From Gammaproteobacteria bacterium (lineage in GTDB: Bacteria; Pseudomonadota; Gammaproteobacteria; Xanthomonadales; Marinicellaceae): a DNA stretch of 64,000 nt. The notes beneath the pieces were generated by a model. It made no database searches. It saw nothing but the letters and a program-made list of their open reading frames with translations, and was not told the DNA's origin. Position 1 is the first letter of the stretch. The number at the start of each line of letters is the position of its first letter. Below are positions 20,053 to 30,717 of the stretch, piece by piece. Where the stretch lies: NCBI GenBank assembly GCA_041395445.1, contig JAWLAO010000001.1:372001-436000 (forward strand), written 5' to 3'. The position numbers were made by a program, and so were the translations under genes.

Positions 20053-21332
20053 TATGCAACTCCCTCCACCATGGATTTTTTATGTTCAACATAATATTCA
20101 AATTCATCCCAAAACTTAGCCAGTAAACCTTGCACCGGCCAAGCTGCGGCTTCACCAAATGCACAAATTGTGTGTCCTTCAATTTGTCCGGCAACAGTTC
20201 TCAGCATCTCAATATCATTTTGAGTGCCTTTACCATCAATAATGCGGGTAAGAACCCGATACATCCAACCGGTACCCTCACGACATGGCGTGCATTGTCC
20301 GCAAGATTCCATGTAATAGAAACGAGACAATCTTTGGCAAACTTTAACCATACAAGTGGTGTCATCCATCACAATAACTGCACCTGAACCCAAACCTGAT
20401 CCTGCTTGACCAATCGAATCATAGTCCATCGTCAAGCCCATCATGGTATCAGCCGGTAATACTTTCATGGATGAACCACCGGGAATGACTGCTTTTAATT
20501 TGCGTCCCGGACGCATTCCGCCAGCCATTTCCAGTAAATCTTTAAACGGTGTTCCGAGTGGTATTTCATAGTTCCCCGGTTTAGCAACATGTCCTGATAC
20601 CGAAAAACACTTCACACCGCCATTATTTGGCTTACCCAACTCTAAAAACCATTGGGCTCCCTGAGTCATAATTGACGGAACCGAAGCAAATGATTCGGTA
20701 TTGTTAATTGTTGTTGGTTTGCCATATATTCCAAAATTGGCAGGAAAAGGAGGTTTAAAACGGGGCTGTCCTTTTTTACCTTCCAAAGATTCCATCAATG
20801 CGGTTTCTTCTCCGCAGATATACGCTCCGGCACCGATAACTGCATAGCAGTCAAAATCAACGCCGGAGTCCTGAATATTTCGTCCTAATAAACCGGCTTT
20901 ATATGCATCCTTCAGTGCTTGTTCAAAGGCTTCAAATGGTTCGTGGTGAAACTCACCACGCAAATAATTGTATCCAACAGTAGCACCCATGGCATAACCG
21001 CCAATTGCCATTCCTTCAATCACCGCATGGGGGTTATATCTGAGAATATCACGGTCATGACAAGTTCCTGGTTCGGATTCATCCGAGTTACACAGAACAT
21101 ACTTTTGACCCGGTGCTTTGTTTGGCATGAAACTCCATTTCAACCCGGTCGGGAATCCGGCACCGCCACGTCCTCTGAGTGCTGATGCTTTGACTGTATT
21201 GATAATATCGTTCTGTTCGGTTTTTTCCGCCAGAATCTTTTTCCACGCCTGATAACCACCTTTTTTCAGATAGTTTTCCAGGCTTGGATCTTTATCAGGA
21301 TTTAAACTGACATTTACTGTTGAAACAGACAT
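20052..21332 (-). CDS. nuoF: NADH-quinone oxidoreductase subunit F (NADH and FMN binding)
   Basis: Entry subunit where NADH reduces FMN. The glycine-rich NADH/FMN sites [15 protein letters not shown] near residue 54 and [19 protein letters not shown] near 166 are present. The 4Fe-4S N3 ligands appear as [12 protein letters not shown] near 343 with a further cysteine in [12 protein letters not shown]. The 426-residue length is typical. It overlaps nuoE by one base. Confidence 0.97.
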   Translation of the reverse strand: MSVSTVNVSLNPDKDPSLENYLKKGGYQAWKKILAEKTEQNDIINTVKASALRGRGGAGFPTGLKWSFMPNKAPGQKYVLCNSDESEPGTCHDRDILRYNPHAVIEGMAIGGYAMGATVGYNYLRGEFHHEPFEAFEQALKDAYKAGLLGRNIQDSGVDFDCYAVIGAGAYICGEETALMESLEGKKGQPRFKPPFPANFGIYGKPTTINNTESFASVPSIMTQGAQWFLELGKPNNGGVKCFSVSGHVAKPGNYEIPLGTPFKDLLEMAGGMRPGRKLKAVIPGGSSMKVLPADTMMGLTMDYDSIGQAGSGLGSGAVIVMDDTTCMVKVCQRLSRFYYMESCGQCTPCREGTGWMYRVLTRIIDGKGTQNDIEMLRTVAGQIEGHTICAFGEAAAWPVQGLLAKFWDEFEYYVEHKKSMVEGVA

Positions 21333-21865
21333 TATTTACTATCCTCCAGTTTCGCAAGTATTTCATCAATTTTTTCTTTTGTGAGGTTTTCGTGATAATG
21401 ACCATCAACCAAAAGAACCGGAGCTCCGACACAAGCAGCCACACATTCTTCTTCTTTGACCAGAGTGATTCTGCCATCACTTGTTGTCTCACCCAGCTTA
21501 ATTCCAAGTTTGCTTTCAGCATAATCAACAATTTCTTCTGCACCATTGAGCATGCAAGAAATGTTAGTACAAATTGAAATCTTGTGTTTTCCGCAAGGTT
21601 CAGTAAAAAACATACTGTAAAATGATGCAGCTTCATAAGCCCAAATTGCAGGAATTTCCAGGTACTGAGCCACCGCTTGCATGATTTCTTTACTCAACCA
21701 ACCGCCATTTTGCTCTTGTGCGGCATGCAATGAACCAATAATCGCCGAGCGTCTTTGATCATTCGGATATTTACTAAGCCAGTAATCAATTGTTTCTTTG
21801 GTTTTCTGAGTCAATAACTCTTCAGCCAGAGTTTTATCATTATTTTGTGGATTTACTTGATACAT
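21332..21865 (-). CDS. nuoE: NADH-quinone oxidoreductase subunit E (2Fe-2S)
   Basis: Thioredoxin-fold 2Fe-2S subunit carrying cluster N1a, 177 residues. The four ligands are seen as C-x4-C in CTNISC near residue 98 and C-x3-C in CVAAC near 138. The N-terminal helical domain ([20 protein letters not shown]) binds NuoF. It shares one base with the nuoD stop. Confidence 0.96.
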   Translation of the reverse strand: MYQVNPQNNDKTLAEELLTQKTKETIDYWLSKYPNDQRRSAIIGSLHAAQEQNGGWLSKEIMQAVAQYLEIPAIWAYEAASFYSMFFTEPCGKHKISICTNISCMLNGAEEIVDYAESKLGIKLGETTSDGRITLVKEEECVAACVGAPVLLVDGHYHENLTKEKIDEILAKLEDSK

Positions 21866-23118
21866 TATCTATCAATCTCCCCGAATACAATATCCATAGT
21901 ACCGATAACGGCAACAACGTCAGCCAGCATGTGACCTTTGACCATTTCATTCATAGCTGAAAGGTGTGCAAATCCCGGTGCTCTGACCTTCATTCTGAAT
22001 GGTTTATTGGAGTCATCAGCAACCAGATAAACACCAAACTCACCTTTTGGAGCTTCGACAGCCGAATAAACCTCTCCTTTAGGAACGGTGTAACCTTCGG
22101 TAAATAATTTAAAGTGATGAATCAATGATTCCATATCATTTTTCATCTCATCACGTTTTGGTGGTGCGACCTTGTGATTACCAAGCATCACAGGACCCGG
22201 ATTTTCTCTCAACCATTTAACGCATTGTTTGATTATTTTGTTGGATTGAAGCATCTCTTCGACACGAATCAAATAACGATCGTAGCAATCGCCATTAACA
22301 CCGACAGGAATGTCGAAATCAACTTTGTCATACGCTGCATAAGTTTGCTTTTTACGCAAATCCCATTCAATTCCTGAACCACGTAATAATGGACCAGTGA
22401 AACCCAGTTGTAAAGCTCTTTCAGGGCTGACTACACCGATACCGACTGTTCTTTGCTTCCAGATTCGGTTATCTGTCAACAAAGTTTGGTACTCTGCTAC
22501 TTTCTCAGGAAAATAATTGGTGAAATGATCCAGAAAATCCAACATTGAACCTTCACGCCAGGCATTAGCTTCTTTTAAATTTTTGCCTTTAGTCCATTTA
22601 CTTTCTTTATGTTTAGGCATGTAATCCGGCAAATCACGATAAACTCCGCCCGGACGATAATAAGCCGCGTGCATTCTCGCTCCGGAAACCGCTTCATAAC
22701 AATCCATTAGGTATTCGCGTTCGCGGAATGCGTATAAGAATAATGTCATTGCACCCAAATCCAGACCATGCGTACCAATCCACATCAAATGGTTAAGAAT
22801 TCGAGTAATTTCATCAAACATGGTGCGGATATACTGAGCTCGGATTGGTGCTTCGATGTTCAATAATTTCTCAATCGCACGAACATAACCATGTTCATTA
22901 CACATCATTGAAACATAATCCAGTCTGTCCATGTATCCAATGCTATGGTTGAATGGCTTGGTTTCTGCCAGTTTTTCTGTTCCCCTATGCAGCAAACCTA
23001 TGTGTGGATCAGCGTGTTCAATCACCTCACCGTCCATTTCCAGAATCAACCTCAAAACTCCGTGTGCTGCCGGATGTTGAGGGCCGAAGTTAACGGTATA
23101 GTTCTTAATTTCTGACAT
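21865..23118 (-). CDS. nuoD: NADH-quinone oxidoreductase subunit D
   Basis: The 49-kDa subunit, related to the large subunit of NiFe hydrogenases, that forms the quinone site with NuoB. It has 417 residues and is a separate gene, not the NuoCD fusion found in E. coli. The quinone-binding loop is [12 protein letters not shown] near residue 14, and the family motifs [10 protein letters not shown] near 42 and [11 protein letters not shown] near 68 are intact. The C-terminal FGEIDR matches the conserved end of the family. Confidence 0.97.
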   Translation of the reverse strand: MSEIKNYTVNFGPQHPAAHGVLRLILEMDGEVIEHADPHIGLLHRGTEKLAETKPFNHSIGYMDRLDYVSMMCNEHGYVRAIEKLLNIEAPIRAQYIRTMFDEITRILNHLMWIGTHGLDLGAMTLFLYAFREREYLMDCYEAVSGARMHAAYYRPGGVYRDLPDYMPKHKESKWTKGKNLKEANAWREGSMLDFLDHFTNYFPEKVAEYQTLLTDNRIWKQRTVGIGVVSPERALQLGFTGPLLRGSGIEWDLRKKQTYAAYDKVDFDIPVGVNGDCYDRYLIRVEEMLQSNKIIKQCVKWLRENPGPVMLGNHKVAPPKRDEMKNDMESLIHHFKLFTEGYTVPKGEVYSAVEAPKGEFGVYLVADDSNKPFRMKVRAPGFAHLSAMNEMVKGHMLADVVAVIGTMDIVFGEIDR

Positions 23119-23831
23119 TAACTTTCTTCCTCCAATTGTTCCTGATTATCGGCATATCTGGCATCTTTTCTGACTGTTTTTGGAATTGTGACACGAGGTT
23201 CGATAGAAACCGGTTGATAAACCACTCTTCCCTGCTCTTCATCGTATTTAACTTCAACATTTCCAACCAAGGGAAAATCTTTTCTGAAAGGGTGACCAAC
23301 AAAACCATAGTCAGTCAAAATTCGTCTTAAATCAGGGTGGCCAACAAAGATAATTCCATACAAATCAAAGGCTTCTCTTTCAAACCAATCAGCTGACGAC
23401 CATATCTTTATTAATGAAGGAACAGCTAAAACACCAGAGTCAGGAGCAAAACATTTCAACCTCAATCGAACATTATGTTGAATTGAAAGTAAGTTCACCA
23501 CAACAGCAAAACGCTTTTCCATTAGCTCCGTTTTTCTTTCTTCCCAGGAGAATCTTCCCGGTCCTTTATTGGAAATTCCGCGACTGAAGCCAGTACTAGT
23601 CACATTCTCAGTTTGCCATTCAGACTCACCAAACCCCAGATAATCCACTCCGCACAAATCAATCAGTTGCTCGAAGGAAAATTGGGCATCATCACGCAGT
23701 TGCTGACAAACATTTTGCCAATTTTCAGGAGCAACTTCGCAATTTAACTCTCCATGTTGGCTTTTGACAGATATAATCTGATCCCCAAAGTGAGAAATCA
23801 GCTTATTCTCCAGACTAACATTGTTATTCAT
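23118..23831 (-). CDS. nuoC: NADH-quinone oxidoreductase subunit C
   Basis: The 30-kDa peripheral-arm subunit, 237 residues. The diagnostic block is [20 protein letters not shown] near residue 130, followed by the [21 protein letters not shown] signature near 155. The middle has an extra loop near residues 72-92 ([20 protein letters not shown]) not usual in shorter homologues. The stop overlaps the nuoD start by one base. Confidence 0.96.
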   Translation of the reverse strand: MNNNVSLENKLISHFGDQIISVKSQHGELNCEVAPENWQNVCQQLRDDAQFSFEQLIDLCGVDYLGFGESEWQTENVTSTGFSRGISNKGPGRFSWEERKTELMEKRFAVVVNLLSIQHNVRLRLKCFAPDSGVLAVPSLIKIWSSADWFEREAFDLYGIIFVGHPDLRRILTDYGFVGHPFRKDFPLVGNVEVKYDEEQGRVVYQPVSIEPRVTIPKTVRKDARYADNQEQLEEES

Positions 23832-23836
23832 AATCT

Positions 23837-24388
23837 TTATCTTGCGATTGTATTAGTTCTTTTAATTTTTTTCTGAAGCTGCAATAAACCGTAAATCAAT
23901 GCTTCAGCAGTTGGAGGACATCCCGGAACGTAGACATCAACAGGCACAACGCGATCGCAACCTCTGACAACCGAGTAAGAATAGTGATAATAACCACCGC
24001 CATTAGCACAGGAACCCATAGAAACAACATATTTCGGATTCGCCATCTGGTCGTAAACTTTTCTCAGTGCCGGAGCCATTTTATTAACCAGAGTACCTGC
24101 AACTATCATAACGTCCGACTGACGAGGTGAAGGTCTGAAAATAATTCCGAATCGGTCCAAATCATATCGTGCCGCACCGGCTTGCATCATTTCAACAGCA
24201 CAACAAGCCAAACCAAAGGTCATAGGCCACATCGAGCCTGTTCTAGCCCAGCCGATCACATCATCCAGTCTTGCAGTGAAAAATCCTTTGTTGTCAAAAC
24301 CTTGCTCAGTATAAGGATGCGTGATGTTATCGACGATTCCCAATTCCAGTTTTGAAAAATCTTCAGAAGTGTTTTTTGTTACTCCCAT
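23837..24388 (-). CDS. nuoB: NADH-quinone oxidoreductase subunit B
   Basis: Carrier of cluster N2, the last electron donor to quinone. The ligands are the tandem cysteines in LACCAVEMM near residue 50, [10 protein letters not shown] near 118, and [12 protein letters not shown] near 145. I start it at ATG 24388 ([11 protein letters not shown]) because AGGAG lies seven bases upstream. The in-frame ATG at 24409 would overlap nuoA by 31 bases and has no such site. The chosen start still overlaps the nuoA stop by ten bases. Confidence 0.95.
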   Translation of the reverse strand: MGVTKNTSEDFSKLELGIVDNITHPYTEQGFDNKGFFTARLDDVIGWARTGSMWPMTFGLACCAVEMMQAGAARYDLDRFGIIFRPSPRQSDVMIVAGTLVNKMAPALRKVYDQMANPKYVVSMGSCANGGGYYHYSYSVVRGCDRVVPVDVYVPGCPPTAEALIYGLLQLQKKIKRTNTIAR

Positions 24389-24735
24389 TCCAATGCTCCT
24401 TTCTTCCATTCATAGATGAAACCGACAACAAGTATAAAGAGGAATATAAACATGGAAACCAGTCCGAATACACCAATTTTATCCAGCACCACAGCCCAAG
24501 GAAAAAGAAAGGCTATTTCCAAATCAAATATAATAAAAAGAATTGCGACCAGATAAAAACGAATATCGAATTTCATGTGAGCATCATCGAAAGCCTCAAA
24601 ACCACACTCATAAGCGGATTCTTTCTCTTTATCTTTAGTTCTTGGACCAAGAATATAGCCTATTGAAAGCAAAACAATTGCCAATCCAACAGCCACACCC
24701 AGAAACATTAATACCGGGAAATATTCAGCCAGCAT
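24379..24735 (-). CDS. nuoA: NADH-quinone oxidoreductase subunit A
   Basis: Three-helix membrane subunit of complex I and first gene of the 14-gene nuo operon. The 118-residue protein has the conserved [24 protein letters not shown] region at about 42-63, next to the quinone chamber. The operon lies 121 bases after the tRNA-Leu gene, so it may be transcribed with tpiA-secG-tRNA or from its own promoter in that gap. Confidence 0.96.
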   Translation of the reverse strand: MLAEYFPVLMFLGVAVGLAIVLLSIGYILGPRTKDKEKESAYECGFEAFDDAHMKFDIRFYLVAILFIIFDLEIAFLFPWAVVLDKIGVFGLVSMFIFLFILVVGFIYEWKKGALEWE

Positions 24736-24855
24736 ATTTTAACCCCTTTGTTGTGATGCATATTTTTATGCATTTTGAATTAACGAGATTTAAATCTCAA
24801 AAAACCTGTTTTTTGCTCTTGTTTTATAATTATTGTATGAGCAAGTTATTGTTAC

Positions 24856-24941
24856 TGGTGCCGACGGCCGGAGTCGAACCGGCACAGCCTTAGGCCACTA
24901 CCCCCTCAAGATAGCGTGTCTACCAATTCCACCACGTCGGC
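24856..24941 (-). tRNA. tRNA-Leu (anticodon GAG)
   Basis: The minus strand has a seven-pair acceptor stem GCCGACG/CGTCGGC, D arm with GGTAGACACG, and anticodon stem CTATC/GGTAG around loop TTGAGGG. It also has a long type II variable arm, the T arm GGTTCGACTCC, and an encoded ACCA end. The 86-base length fits tRNA-Leu. It sits between secG and nuoA, a gammaproteobacterial arrangement. Confidence 0.97.
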
Positions 24942-25005
24942 AATGTAACATATTTTACCTTTCAAACACTTGACCTGCATCAATAAACAAGTCATTGATT
25001 CGCAA

Positions 25006-25488
25006 TTATCCTTCGCCACCAGTTGAAGCTTCTGCCGAATCTTCACCTGTGCCTTCTGATTCTTCCGAAGCTGTATCATCAGATACAGCCGGAACATCTG
25101 TTTCATCTGAATTAACTGATTCATTGACATCCATAGCAGGAACATCACTTTCCTGACTTCCACCAACAGGTGTAATTTGCGGAACATCTGAATCAGAAGT
25201 ATTCAATGTGCCAACCACACCTAAATCAATTTCGCCGGCATCCTGCACAGCAAAGTCTTTACTCGCCTGCACAGCCATAAATAAACTGATTGCAAAAAAC
25301 AAGAACGCTAATGTCATTGTACTTTTCGTTAAGAAATTACCGGAACCTTTCGCTCCGAATACAGTAGCAGATGCTCCTGATCCAAAAGCCGAACCGGCTG
25401 TAGCCCCTGCTCCTTTTTGCACCAAAATAAATGCAATCATTGCCACAACGACCAAAACAAACAAAATTAATAATAGATTAACTGTCAT
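25006..25488 (-). CDS. secG: Preprotein translocase subunit SecG
   Basis: Two-helix SecYEG partner that aids protein export. The N-terminal 75 residues give the family pattern: a first helix LLLILFVLVVVAMIAFILVQ, the conserved loop KGAGATAGSAFGSGASATVFG, and a second helix after LTKSTMTLAFLFFAIS. At 160 residues it is longer than the usual 110, with an acidic, Ser/Glu/Asp-rich tail from about 85 that is probably disordered. It follows tpiA by 30 bases and precedes tRNA-Leu. Confidence 0.95.
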   Translation of the reverse strand: MTVNLLLILFVLVVVAMIAFILVQKGAGATAGSAFGSGASATVFGAKGSGNFLTKSTMTLAFLFFAISLFMAVQASKDFAVQDAGEIDLGVVGTLNTSDSDVPQITPVGGSQESDVPAMDVNESVNSDETDVPAVSDDTASEESEGTGEDSAEASTGGEG

Positions 25489-25518
25489 TTTTTTAACTCT
25501 CTGTTTGAAAAAAGCATT

Positions 25519-26286
25519 CTATTTCCTCGATACTTTTTCCGCTTGTTTACATATAGCAAGAAAATCGTCTGCGGTTAATGAAGCTCCTCCAATTAAACCA
25601 CCATCAATATCCTGCATCGAAAATAATTCTTCAGCATTACTGCCTTTCACACTTCCGCCATATAAAATTGGCACAAGATTTGCAATTGTTTCATTTTTCT
25701 CGCTCAGAAGACCTCGAATAAACTCGTGAACTTCCTGTGCTTGTTGAGAAGTTGCTGTTTTGCCCGTTCCAATTGCCCAAACCGGCTCATAAGCAATTAT
25801 TGCGTGCTCAAAAGCACCAATACCGACTTCTTCAATAACAGCATTAATCTGTTCAGCAACGACAGACTCAGTAACACCGGCTTCTCTTTGTTCCAATGTT
25901 TCGCCACAACATAAAACCGGAATTAAACCCGACCGTATGGCAGCAGCAAATTTCTTCGCAACGTCCTCGTTGCTTTCATGGTAATACTCACGTCTTTCAG
26001 AATGTCCGGCTAACACTAAATCACAACCCAATTCCTTAATCATCGTTGCCGAAACTTCACCGGTATACGCTCCATTTTCGTACTCACTGACAGTCTGCGC
26101 ACCTACAGATAAACTTCCACTTGCAACCGCGACAGCCTGAGCTAAATAAGGAAATGGAGGAAAAACAGCGACATCAAAACCTTTATCAACCGACAATTCT
26201 TTTGCAACTTGCGAAATCAAATCATTAGTCATAGCTACAGAACCGTTTAATTTCCAGTTTCCTGCAACCATTAACTTCCTACTCAT
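25519..26286 (-). CDS. tpiA: Triose-phosphate isomerase
   Basis: Cytosolic glycolytic enzyme interconverting dihydroxyacetone phosphate and glyceraldehyde 3-phosphate. The TIM-barrel landmarks are present: AGNWKLNGS (catalytic Asn/Lys) near residue 8, AGHSERREYYHE (catalytic His) near 95, AYEPVWAIGTGKTA (catalytic Glu and loop 6) near 165, and LYGGSVKGSNA near 208. The 255-residue length is standard. First gene of the tpiA-secG-tRNA-nuo block. Confidence 0.97.
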   Translation of the reverse strand: MSRKLMVAGNWKLNGSVAMTNDLISQVAKELSVDKGFDVAVFPPFPYLAQAVAVASGSLSVGAQTVSEYENGAYTGEVSATMIKELGCDLVLAGHSERREYYHESNEDVAKKFAAAIRSGLIPVLCCGETLEQREAGVTESVVAEQINAVIEEVGIGAFEHAIIAYEPVWAIGTGKTATSQQAQEVHEFIRGLLSEKNETIANLVPILYGGSVKGSNAEELFSMQDIDGGLIGGASLTADDFLAICKQAEKVSRK

Positions 26287-26431
26287 TCGACATTACCATA
26301 AAAATTAGCGTGCGGATTATAATACAATATTGTAAGCACTTGAACCAAAATTTATTTCAAAGTGTAATTTAGCTCATTTTCAATCCGATTGAGGATTGTT
26401 TTCAAAAATTATGCTCTTTAAAACCCAATTA

Positions 26432-26460
26432 TAGCAAACACGTTGTTATCTGATTATAAT
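26432..26460 (+). promoter_or_regulatory. Possible sigma-70 promoter of the glycosyltransferase/sulfotransferase genes
   Basis: A perfect TATAAT at 26455-26460 lies 63 bases before the ATG, with a weak -35 TAGCAA 17 bases upstream and a TG just before the -10 box. The rest of the 236-base tpiA/glycosyltransferase gap is AT-rich with no other clear structure. Confidence 0.35.
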
Positions 26461-26522
26461 GGCGATTGACCGCAAATGGTCGTAATCACGTTTAATGAAA
26501 TTCATAATAATACAGGTAAAAA

Positions 26523-27821
26523 ATGGGCAAGCCCAATATTTTAGTTGACAGTTTTAATCTTGGACTCAAACACGGTTCCGGAATCAAAACATACGGTGCA
26601 ACTCTTCTGGATGCGTATAAAAAACTTAATTTTGACGTAGGTATTTTTGCTGACAACAAATTTGTTCAAGGGAAGAATCCCATCCTTGATGAGGTCATGT
26701 TCTTCGACCAGCAATTCCAATTACCCAAACAAAGATTTAACTCCAAATACTGGGAAGTATTGCGTGACTCCATACAATTAATTAAAAGCAAACCGGTATC
26801 CTCTTTCCCTGTGAATGTGACCAGCCCTGATATCAACAATTATTTATCGAGAGCAGCAGCAGAAAATAAATACAGCTATATTTGCAATGCTCATGATACA
26901 TTTCATTCAGCAAATCGTTTTTTCTATGTTTTTAAAAAACCGGTAAAATTTAAACTGGCAAAAAAACCGGATATATGGCACATGACCACTCCTTTGCCAA
27001 TTAGTGTTAAAGGAACCAAGACCGTAATTACTGTTCATGATTTGATTCCGTTAAAAGTTCCTTTTACAACTTTGGACATAAAAAACAACTTCTATTATTT
27101 GTTCAAATGGGCCTGTAAATCGGCTGATTTAATTTTATCCGTTTCTGAACAGACTAAAAAAGACATTATTGACATTTATAAAATCCCTGAAGAAAAGATT
27201 AAAACAACCTGGCAATCTGTTAAAAAAATCAAATCTTATACTGATGGAGATTTGGAATTTGATGAAAAATACCTGAAAAGCAACAAAATCAAAAAAGAAA
27301 AGTATGTCCTTTTCGTTGGAAATATTGAACCTAAAAAGAATATAAAGTCGCTTATTACTGCCATGTCATTCGTCAACCCAAATATCAAGCTGGTCATTGT
27401 CGGAAAAAAAGCATGGCTCTGGGAAGAACAATTGAAAAATGTCAAAAAATACCTCGATGATGAACGAGTCGTATTTATGGATTTTATCGACGATGACGAA
27501 TTATCAGTGCTTTATCGCAATGCCAGTTGTTTAGTTTTTCCATCTCTGTACGAGGGCTTTGGGCTACCTGTTCTTGAAGCAATGCAACATAATTGCCCTG
27601 TTATTTGCTCCGGAATTACATCTTTACCTGAAGTTGCAGGTGATGCCGCACTTTATATAGATCCTTACGACTACAAAGATATCAGAAATAAAATATCGGC
27701 AATATTACATCATCCCGAACTACGACAAGATATGATTGAGAAAGGCAAGAAAAGAGTTGAGTTTTTCAGCCCTGATAATTATGCCCGAAGACTTGAAAGC
27801 GCATACAGTTCTTTGATTTAA
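26523..27821 (+). CDS. Glycosyltransferase, GT4-like (GT-B fold)
   Basis: Cytosolic retaining glycosyltransferase of the group 1 family, 432 residues. The C-terminal nucleotide-sugar domain is clear: LFVGNIEPKKNIKSLITAM near residue 263, DFIDDDELSVLYRNASCLVFPS near 318, and YEGFGLPVLEAMQHNCPVI (the E-x7-E motif) near 343. The N-terminal acceptor domain begins with ILVDSFNLGLKHGSGIKTYG, normal for GT4. It overlaps the next gene by one base. The partners are sulfotransferases, so the product is likely a sulfated surface or secreted glycan. Sugar and acceptor are unknown. Confidence 0.88.
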   Translation: MGKPNILVDSFNLGLKHGSGIKTYGATLLDAYKKLNFDVGIFADNKFVQGKNPILDEVMFFDQQFQLPKQRFNSKYWEVLRDSIQLIKSKPVSSFPVNVTSPDINNYLSRAAAENKYSYICNAHDTFHSANRFFYVFKKPVKFKLAKKPDIWHMTTPLPISVKGTKTVITVHDLIPLKVPFTTLDIKNNFYYLFKWACKSADLILSVSEQTKKDIIDIYKIPEEKIKTTWQSVKKIKSYTDGDLEFDEKYLKSNKIKKEKYVLFVGNIEPKKNIKSLITAMSFVNPNIKLVIVGKKAWLWEEQLKNVKKYLDDERVVFMDFIDDDELSVLYRNASCLVFPSLYEGFGLPVLEAMQHNCPVICSGITSLPEVAGDAALYIDPYDYKDIRNKISAILHHPELRQDMIEKGKKRVEFFSPDNYARRLESAYSSLI

Positions 27822-29134
27822 TGTTCGGATTTCTTAGAAACATTTTTAAACTCAAAAAATCTGGACATTATTTTATCCATATTCCTAAAACTGCCGGTAC
27901 CAGTTTTATAAACATTCTGGATAATTGTCATGAGTTTGATTCAATCTTTCCATGCCAACTCTGGAGAGAAATCAACCAGGAAATCATCGACAATAAAGAT
28001 CATTACAATTTGATTCGTGGGCATTTTGGGGGCAATTCTTATCGGTTTTTATCTTCAAGAAACCCACACTTGTTAACCATACTCAGGCATCCGCATAGCC
28101 TTACAGTTTCGACTTATCACTTTATAAAAAGAGAAAAAAACACCGCTGTTCATGATTTGGTAACCAACTCACAAATGTCGCTGAAAGAGTTTCTGCAACA
28201 CCCACAAACATCGGTTAAAATCAATAACCGAATGGTGAGGCACCTATCCTTTGATTTGAAAGACGACCCTGAGGCTCAAGAGTTGTTTCTATCCGAAGAA
28301 AGCATCAAAGTTATCAATCAATGGCTTGAGCCCGGTAAAAAGATTGATAATGAAGCTCGTTTGCAAAGAGCGATGAACCTACTTAACAAATGCTCATGGT
28401 TTGGAATTCAGGAACAGTTTGACAAGTCCATGCAATTGTTTGCATATACTTTCAACTTACCGCCAACCGGTGACTCCCCCAATCTCAATGCTTTTAACCC
28501 GAAACAGTCCATTGACGATGAGTGCATAAACATTATCAATGAAGAAAATGAGTTTGACTTGAAACTTTACAACTATGCTCTCCAAAGGTTTGAAGATAAA
28601 TATGCACAAATGTATAAAAAGTTAAAAAGCGAATTTCATACCGAATCATCGGAAGATATCAACCATCTGATTGACTTGAACTATAGAAAACATCACAAAA
28701 CCGAAATTCTTGAAAGTGTAGATTATGATTTTTCGATGAAACTCTTGGGAGGAGGATGGCATCGCAGGGAAATTACTCTGCCTGAAAATGACTTTTTTCG
28801 TTGGACACAAAGATCTGATTCATTTATTGATTTTTGGTTGAGACCCGGCAATTATGAATTAAGCATTCGTATCATCAATAGTATTAGCAAAGAACATCTT
28901 GAAAACCTCGTCGTTTCAGCGAATGAATGCTCGCTCAATTATCAATTTGATACCTCAACCGGAGTCGTAAGAGTTTTAAGTGCGCAAATAAATAAAGAAA
29001 TGTTCTGTGATAATCTTTTAAGAATTCGCTTTAAACAACCGGAAACTAAAAGACATTCTGAAATTTTTGGTAGTAACGACAATAGACACTTGGGTATTGC
29101 AGTTCATTGGATTAAACTAGTCCCATGCCAATGA
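27821..29134 (+). CDS. Sulfotransferase-family protein with extra C-terminal domain
   Basis: Likely PAPS-dependent sulfotransferase, 437 residues. The 5'-phosphosulfate loop is HIPKTAGTSF near residue 19. The 3'-phosphate site RHPHSLTVSTYHF is near 89, and the family's helical body extends to about 260. Residues 290-437 form a separate domain of predicted beta strands (SFIDFWLRPGNYELSIRI) that I do not recognise; it may bind glycan. Start and stop overlap both neighbours, indicating one transcript with the glycosyltransferase. Confidence 0.8.
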   Translation: MFGFLRNIFKLKKSGHYFIHIPKTAGTSFINILDNCHEFDSIFPCQLWREINQEIIDNKDHYNLIRGHFGGNSYRFLSSRNPHLLTILRHPHSLTVSTYHFIKREKNTAVHDLVTNSQMSLKEFLQHPQTSVKINNRMVRHLSFDLKDDPEAQELFLSEESIKVINQWLEPGKKIDNEARLQRAMNLLNKCSWFGIQEQFDKSMQLFAYTFNLPPTGDSPNLNAFNPKQSIDDECINIINEENEFDLKLYNYALQRFEDKYAQMYKKLKSEFHTESSEDINHLIDLNYRKHHKTEILESVDYDFSMKLLGGGWHRREITLPENDFFRWTQRSDSFIDFWLRPGNYELSIRIINSISKEHLENLVVSANECSLNYQFDTSTGVVRVLSAQINKEMFCDNLLRIRFKQPETKRHSEIFGSNDNRHLGIAVHWIKLVPCQ

Positions 29135-30126
29135 AAAAACATAAAATTATATTTATTAGTGGGAGATTTCGTTCCGGGACAACTATGCTTTGGAATATTT
29201 TCAATAACCTTCCTCAATATATGGCTTGGTACGAACCACTCCACACCAATTTAATTAGCCAGATTGAATACGTCAAACCTAAAGAAGATCACATTGGTGT
29301 CTATGATTACTGGAAAAATTATCGTCATTTAGAAAACCTGAAAAAATATCATAGTCACAAGTTTGGACAAGACAGGTTGTTTATGGAGAAGCATGAAAAC
29401 TGGACTGAACTTGAGGAGTACATCAGCTACTTAATTAAAAATTCAGAAGATAAAATTCCTGTATTACAATTCAATCGAATGGATTTGCGGTTATCATGGC
29501 TTAAAAACAATTTTCCAAATAGTATTATCATTAACATTCAAAGACACCCCTATCCTCAATGGATTTCATGCAGGAAGCACATAAAAAATGAGATTTTGAA
29601 GAACAAAGAAAGCTACGAAGATGCTTACGACTTGATGCAATGGGCTGTTGACTTATCCGAAAAATTTCCTATGCTGCAAAAATCCGGTTCTCGTAATGGT
29701 TATTTTCGCCATTATTTTATTTGGAAACTTTCACAATCAGTCGCTGATAGTCATGCTGACCTAAAACTCAAACTTGAAGAGGATTTTTTTGACAGCCACA
29801 ACGGGATCGAGAAATTATCAAGTCTACTCAACTGGGAATCAGAGGACATTCAAATTGCCGAAAAATTAATTCATAAACCAGAGTCTGTACAAACAAAAAC
29901 CGAGATTCCGGATAGTTTTATCGAGATTGAGAATAAAGTTGATAAAATGTTTAATAAACTGGGTTTAAGCAAGCAATTTCCATCGAGCAATCTCGAGTCT
30001 ATTAAACAGGATTTCTCCAAAGAATGGTCTGAATATTCTTTTGATAGCTCTATTTGTAAAAATGAGTTGCTTGATGCGATTAAATCAATGAATGACCGAC
30101 TGACTGAAATCCAAAGTAATCGTTAA
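29125..30126 (+). CDS. Second sulfotransferase-like protein
   Basis: 333 residues with a P-loop-like FISGRFRSGTTMLWNIFN near residue 8 and a 3'-phosphate-type site IINIQRHPYPQWISCRKHI near 134. This fits the sulfotransferase superfamily, although it shares little with the preceding gene. The C-terminus is charged and helical. It begins ten bases inside the preceding gene. Substrate unknown, but the overlap implies work on the same glycan. Confidence 0.75.
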   Translation: MPMKKHKIIFISGRFRSGTTMLWNIFNNLPQYMAWYEPLHTNLISQIEYVKPKEDHIGVYDYWKNYRHLENLKKYHSHKFGQDRLFMEKHENWTELEEYISYLIKNSEDKIPVLQFNRMDLRLSWLKNNFPNSIIINIQRHPYPQWISCRKHIKNEILKNKESYEDAYDLMQWAVDLSEKFPMLQKSGSRNGYFRHYFIWKLSQSVADSHADLKLKLEEDFFDSHNGIEKLSSLLNWESEDIQIAEKLIHKPESVQTKTEIPDSFIEIENKVDKMFNKLGLSKQFPSSNLESIKQDFSKEWSEYSFDSSICKNELLDAIKSMNDRLTEIQSNR

Positions 30127-30141
30127 TAATTAGAGAAAAAG

Positions 30142-30708
30142 CTAAATAATTTCTTTTATTATTTTCTTTGCTACCAACCAGTCTCGATTGACAGTAGCAA
30201 CACTGACATTCAACACTTCACTGATTTCCGGCTCACTAAAACCTAAAAAATACTTCAATTGAAAAACATCAGCCATTCTGGAATTCTTTTTTTCTATTGC
30301 TTTTAATATTTTATCTAATAACAACATCCATTCAGCTTCTGATTCAATGTTTAATGAAGAGTCATCAAAGGTCACCAATTGAGCATTTCTTTTTTGTGTG
30401 AGTTTTTGAGTGGCCGAATTGATAAGAATTTGTCTCATGGCTTTTGCAGCGATACAAAAAAAGTGCTTTCTGCTTTCAGCCTGAATTCCCCACTTATGAA
30501 GTCTCAACCATGCTTCATCAACTACCGAAGTCGTGTTTAAAGTTGAGGAAGAATTGAATTGCTTATGACGCAAGCCGGATGCAATCAATTTAAGATCCTC
30601 ATATACCAATGCTATCAAGCTATTCAATGCTTCCTGATTTCCGGATGAAGCTTGAGAAATCAATAATGTGACCTCTTGTGGACTGTTATGAGTGAAACCG
30701 CTAAACAT
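30142..30708 (-). CDS. ECF-type RNA polymerase sigma factor
   Basis: 188 residues matching the extracytoplasmic-function sigma group that is paired with Ser/Thr kinases. Region 2 lies around SVVDEAWLRLHKWG and HFFCIAAKAMRQILIN (about 65-105). Region 4 is FQLKYFLGFSEPEISEVLNVSVATVNRDWLVAKK near 150-183, with the helix-turn-helix intact. No anti-sigma gene is nearby. The kinase gene ends ten bases upstream on the same strand, so phosphorylation is the probable control, as known for this type of pairing. Confidence 0.88.
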   Translation of the reverse strand: MFSGFTHNSPQEVTLLISQASSGNQEALNSLIALVYEDLKLIASGLRHKQFNSSSTLNTTSVVDEAWLRLHKWGIQAESRKHFFCIAAKAMRQILINSATQKLTQKRNAQLVTFDDSSLNIESEAEWMLLLDKILKAIEKKNSRMADVFQLKYFLGFSEPEISEVLNVSVATVNRDWLVAKKIIKEII

Positions 30709-30717
30709 TTTTTGACG

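Noticed and set aside
24379..24409. Longer nuoB start at 24409
   Set aside because: It lacks a ribosome site and would overlap nuoA by 31 bases; ATG 24388 has AGGAG at ideal spacing.
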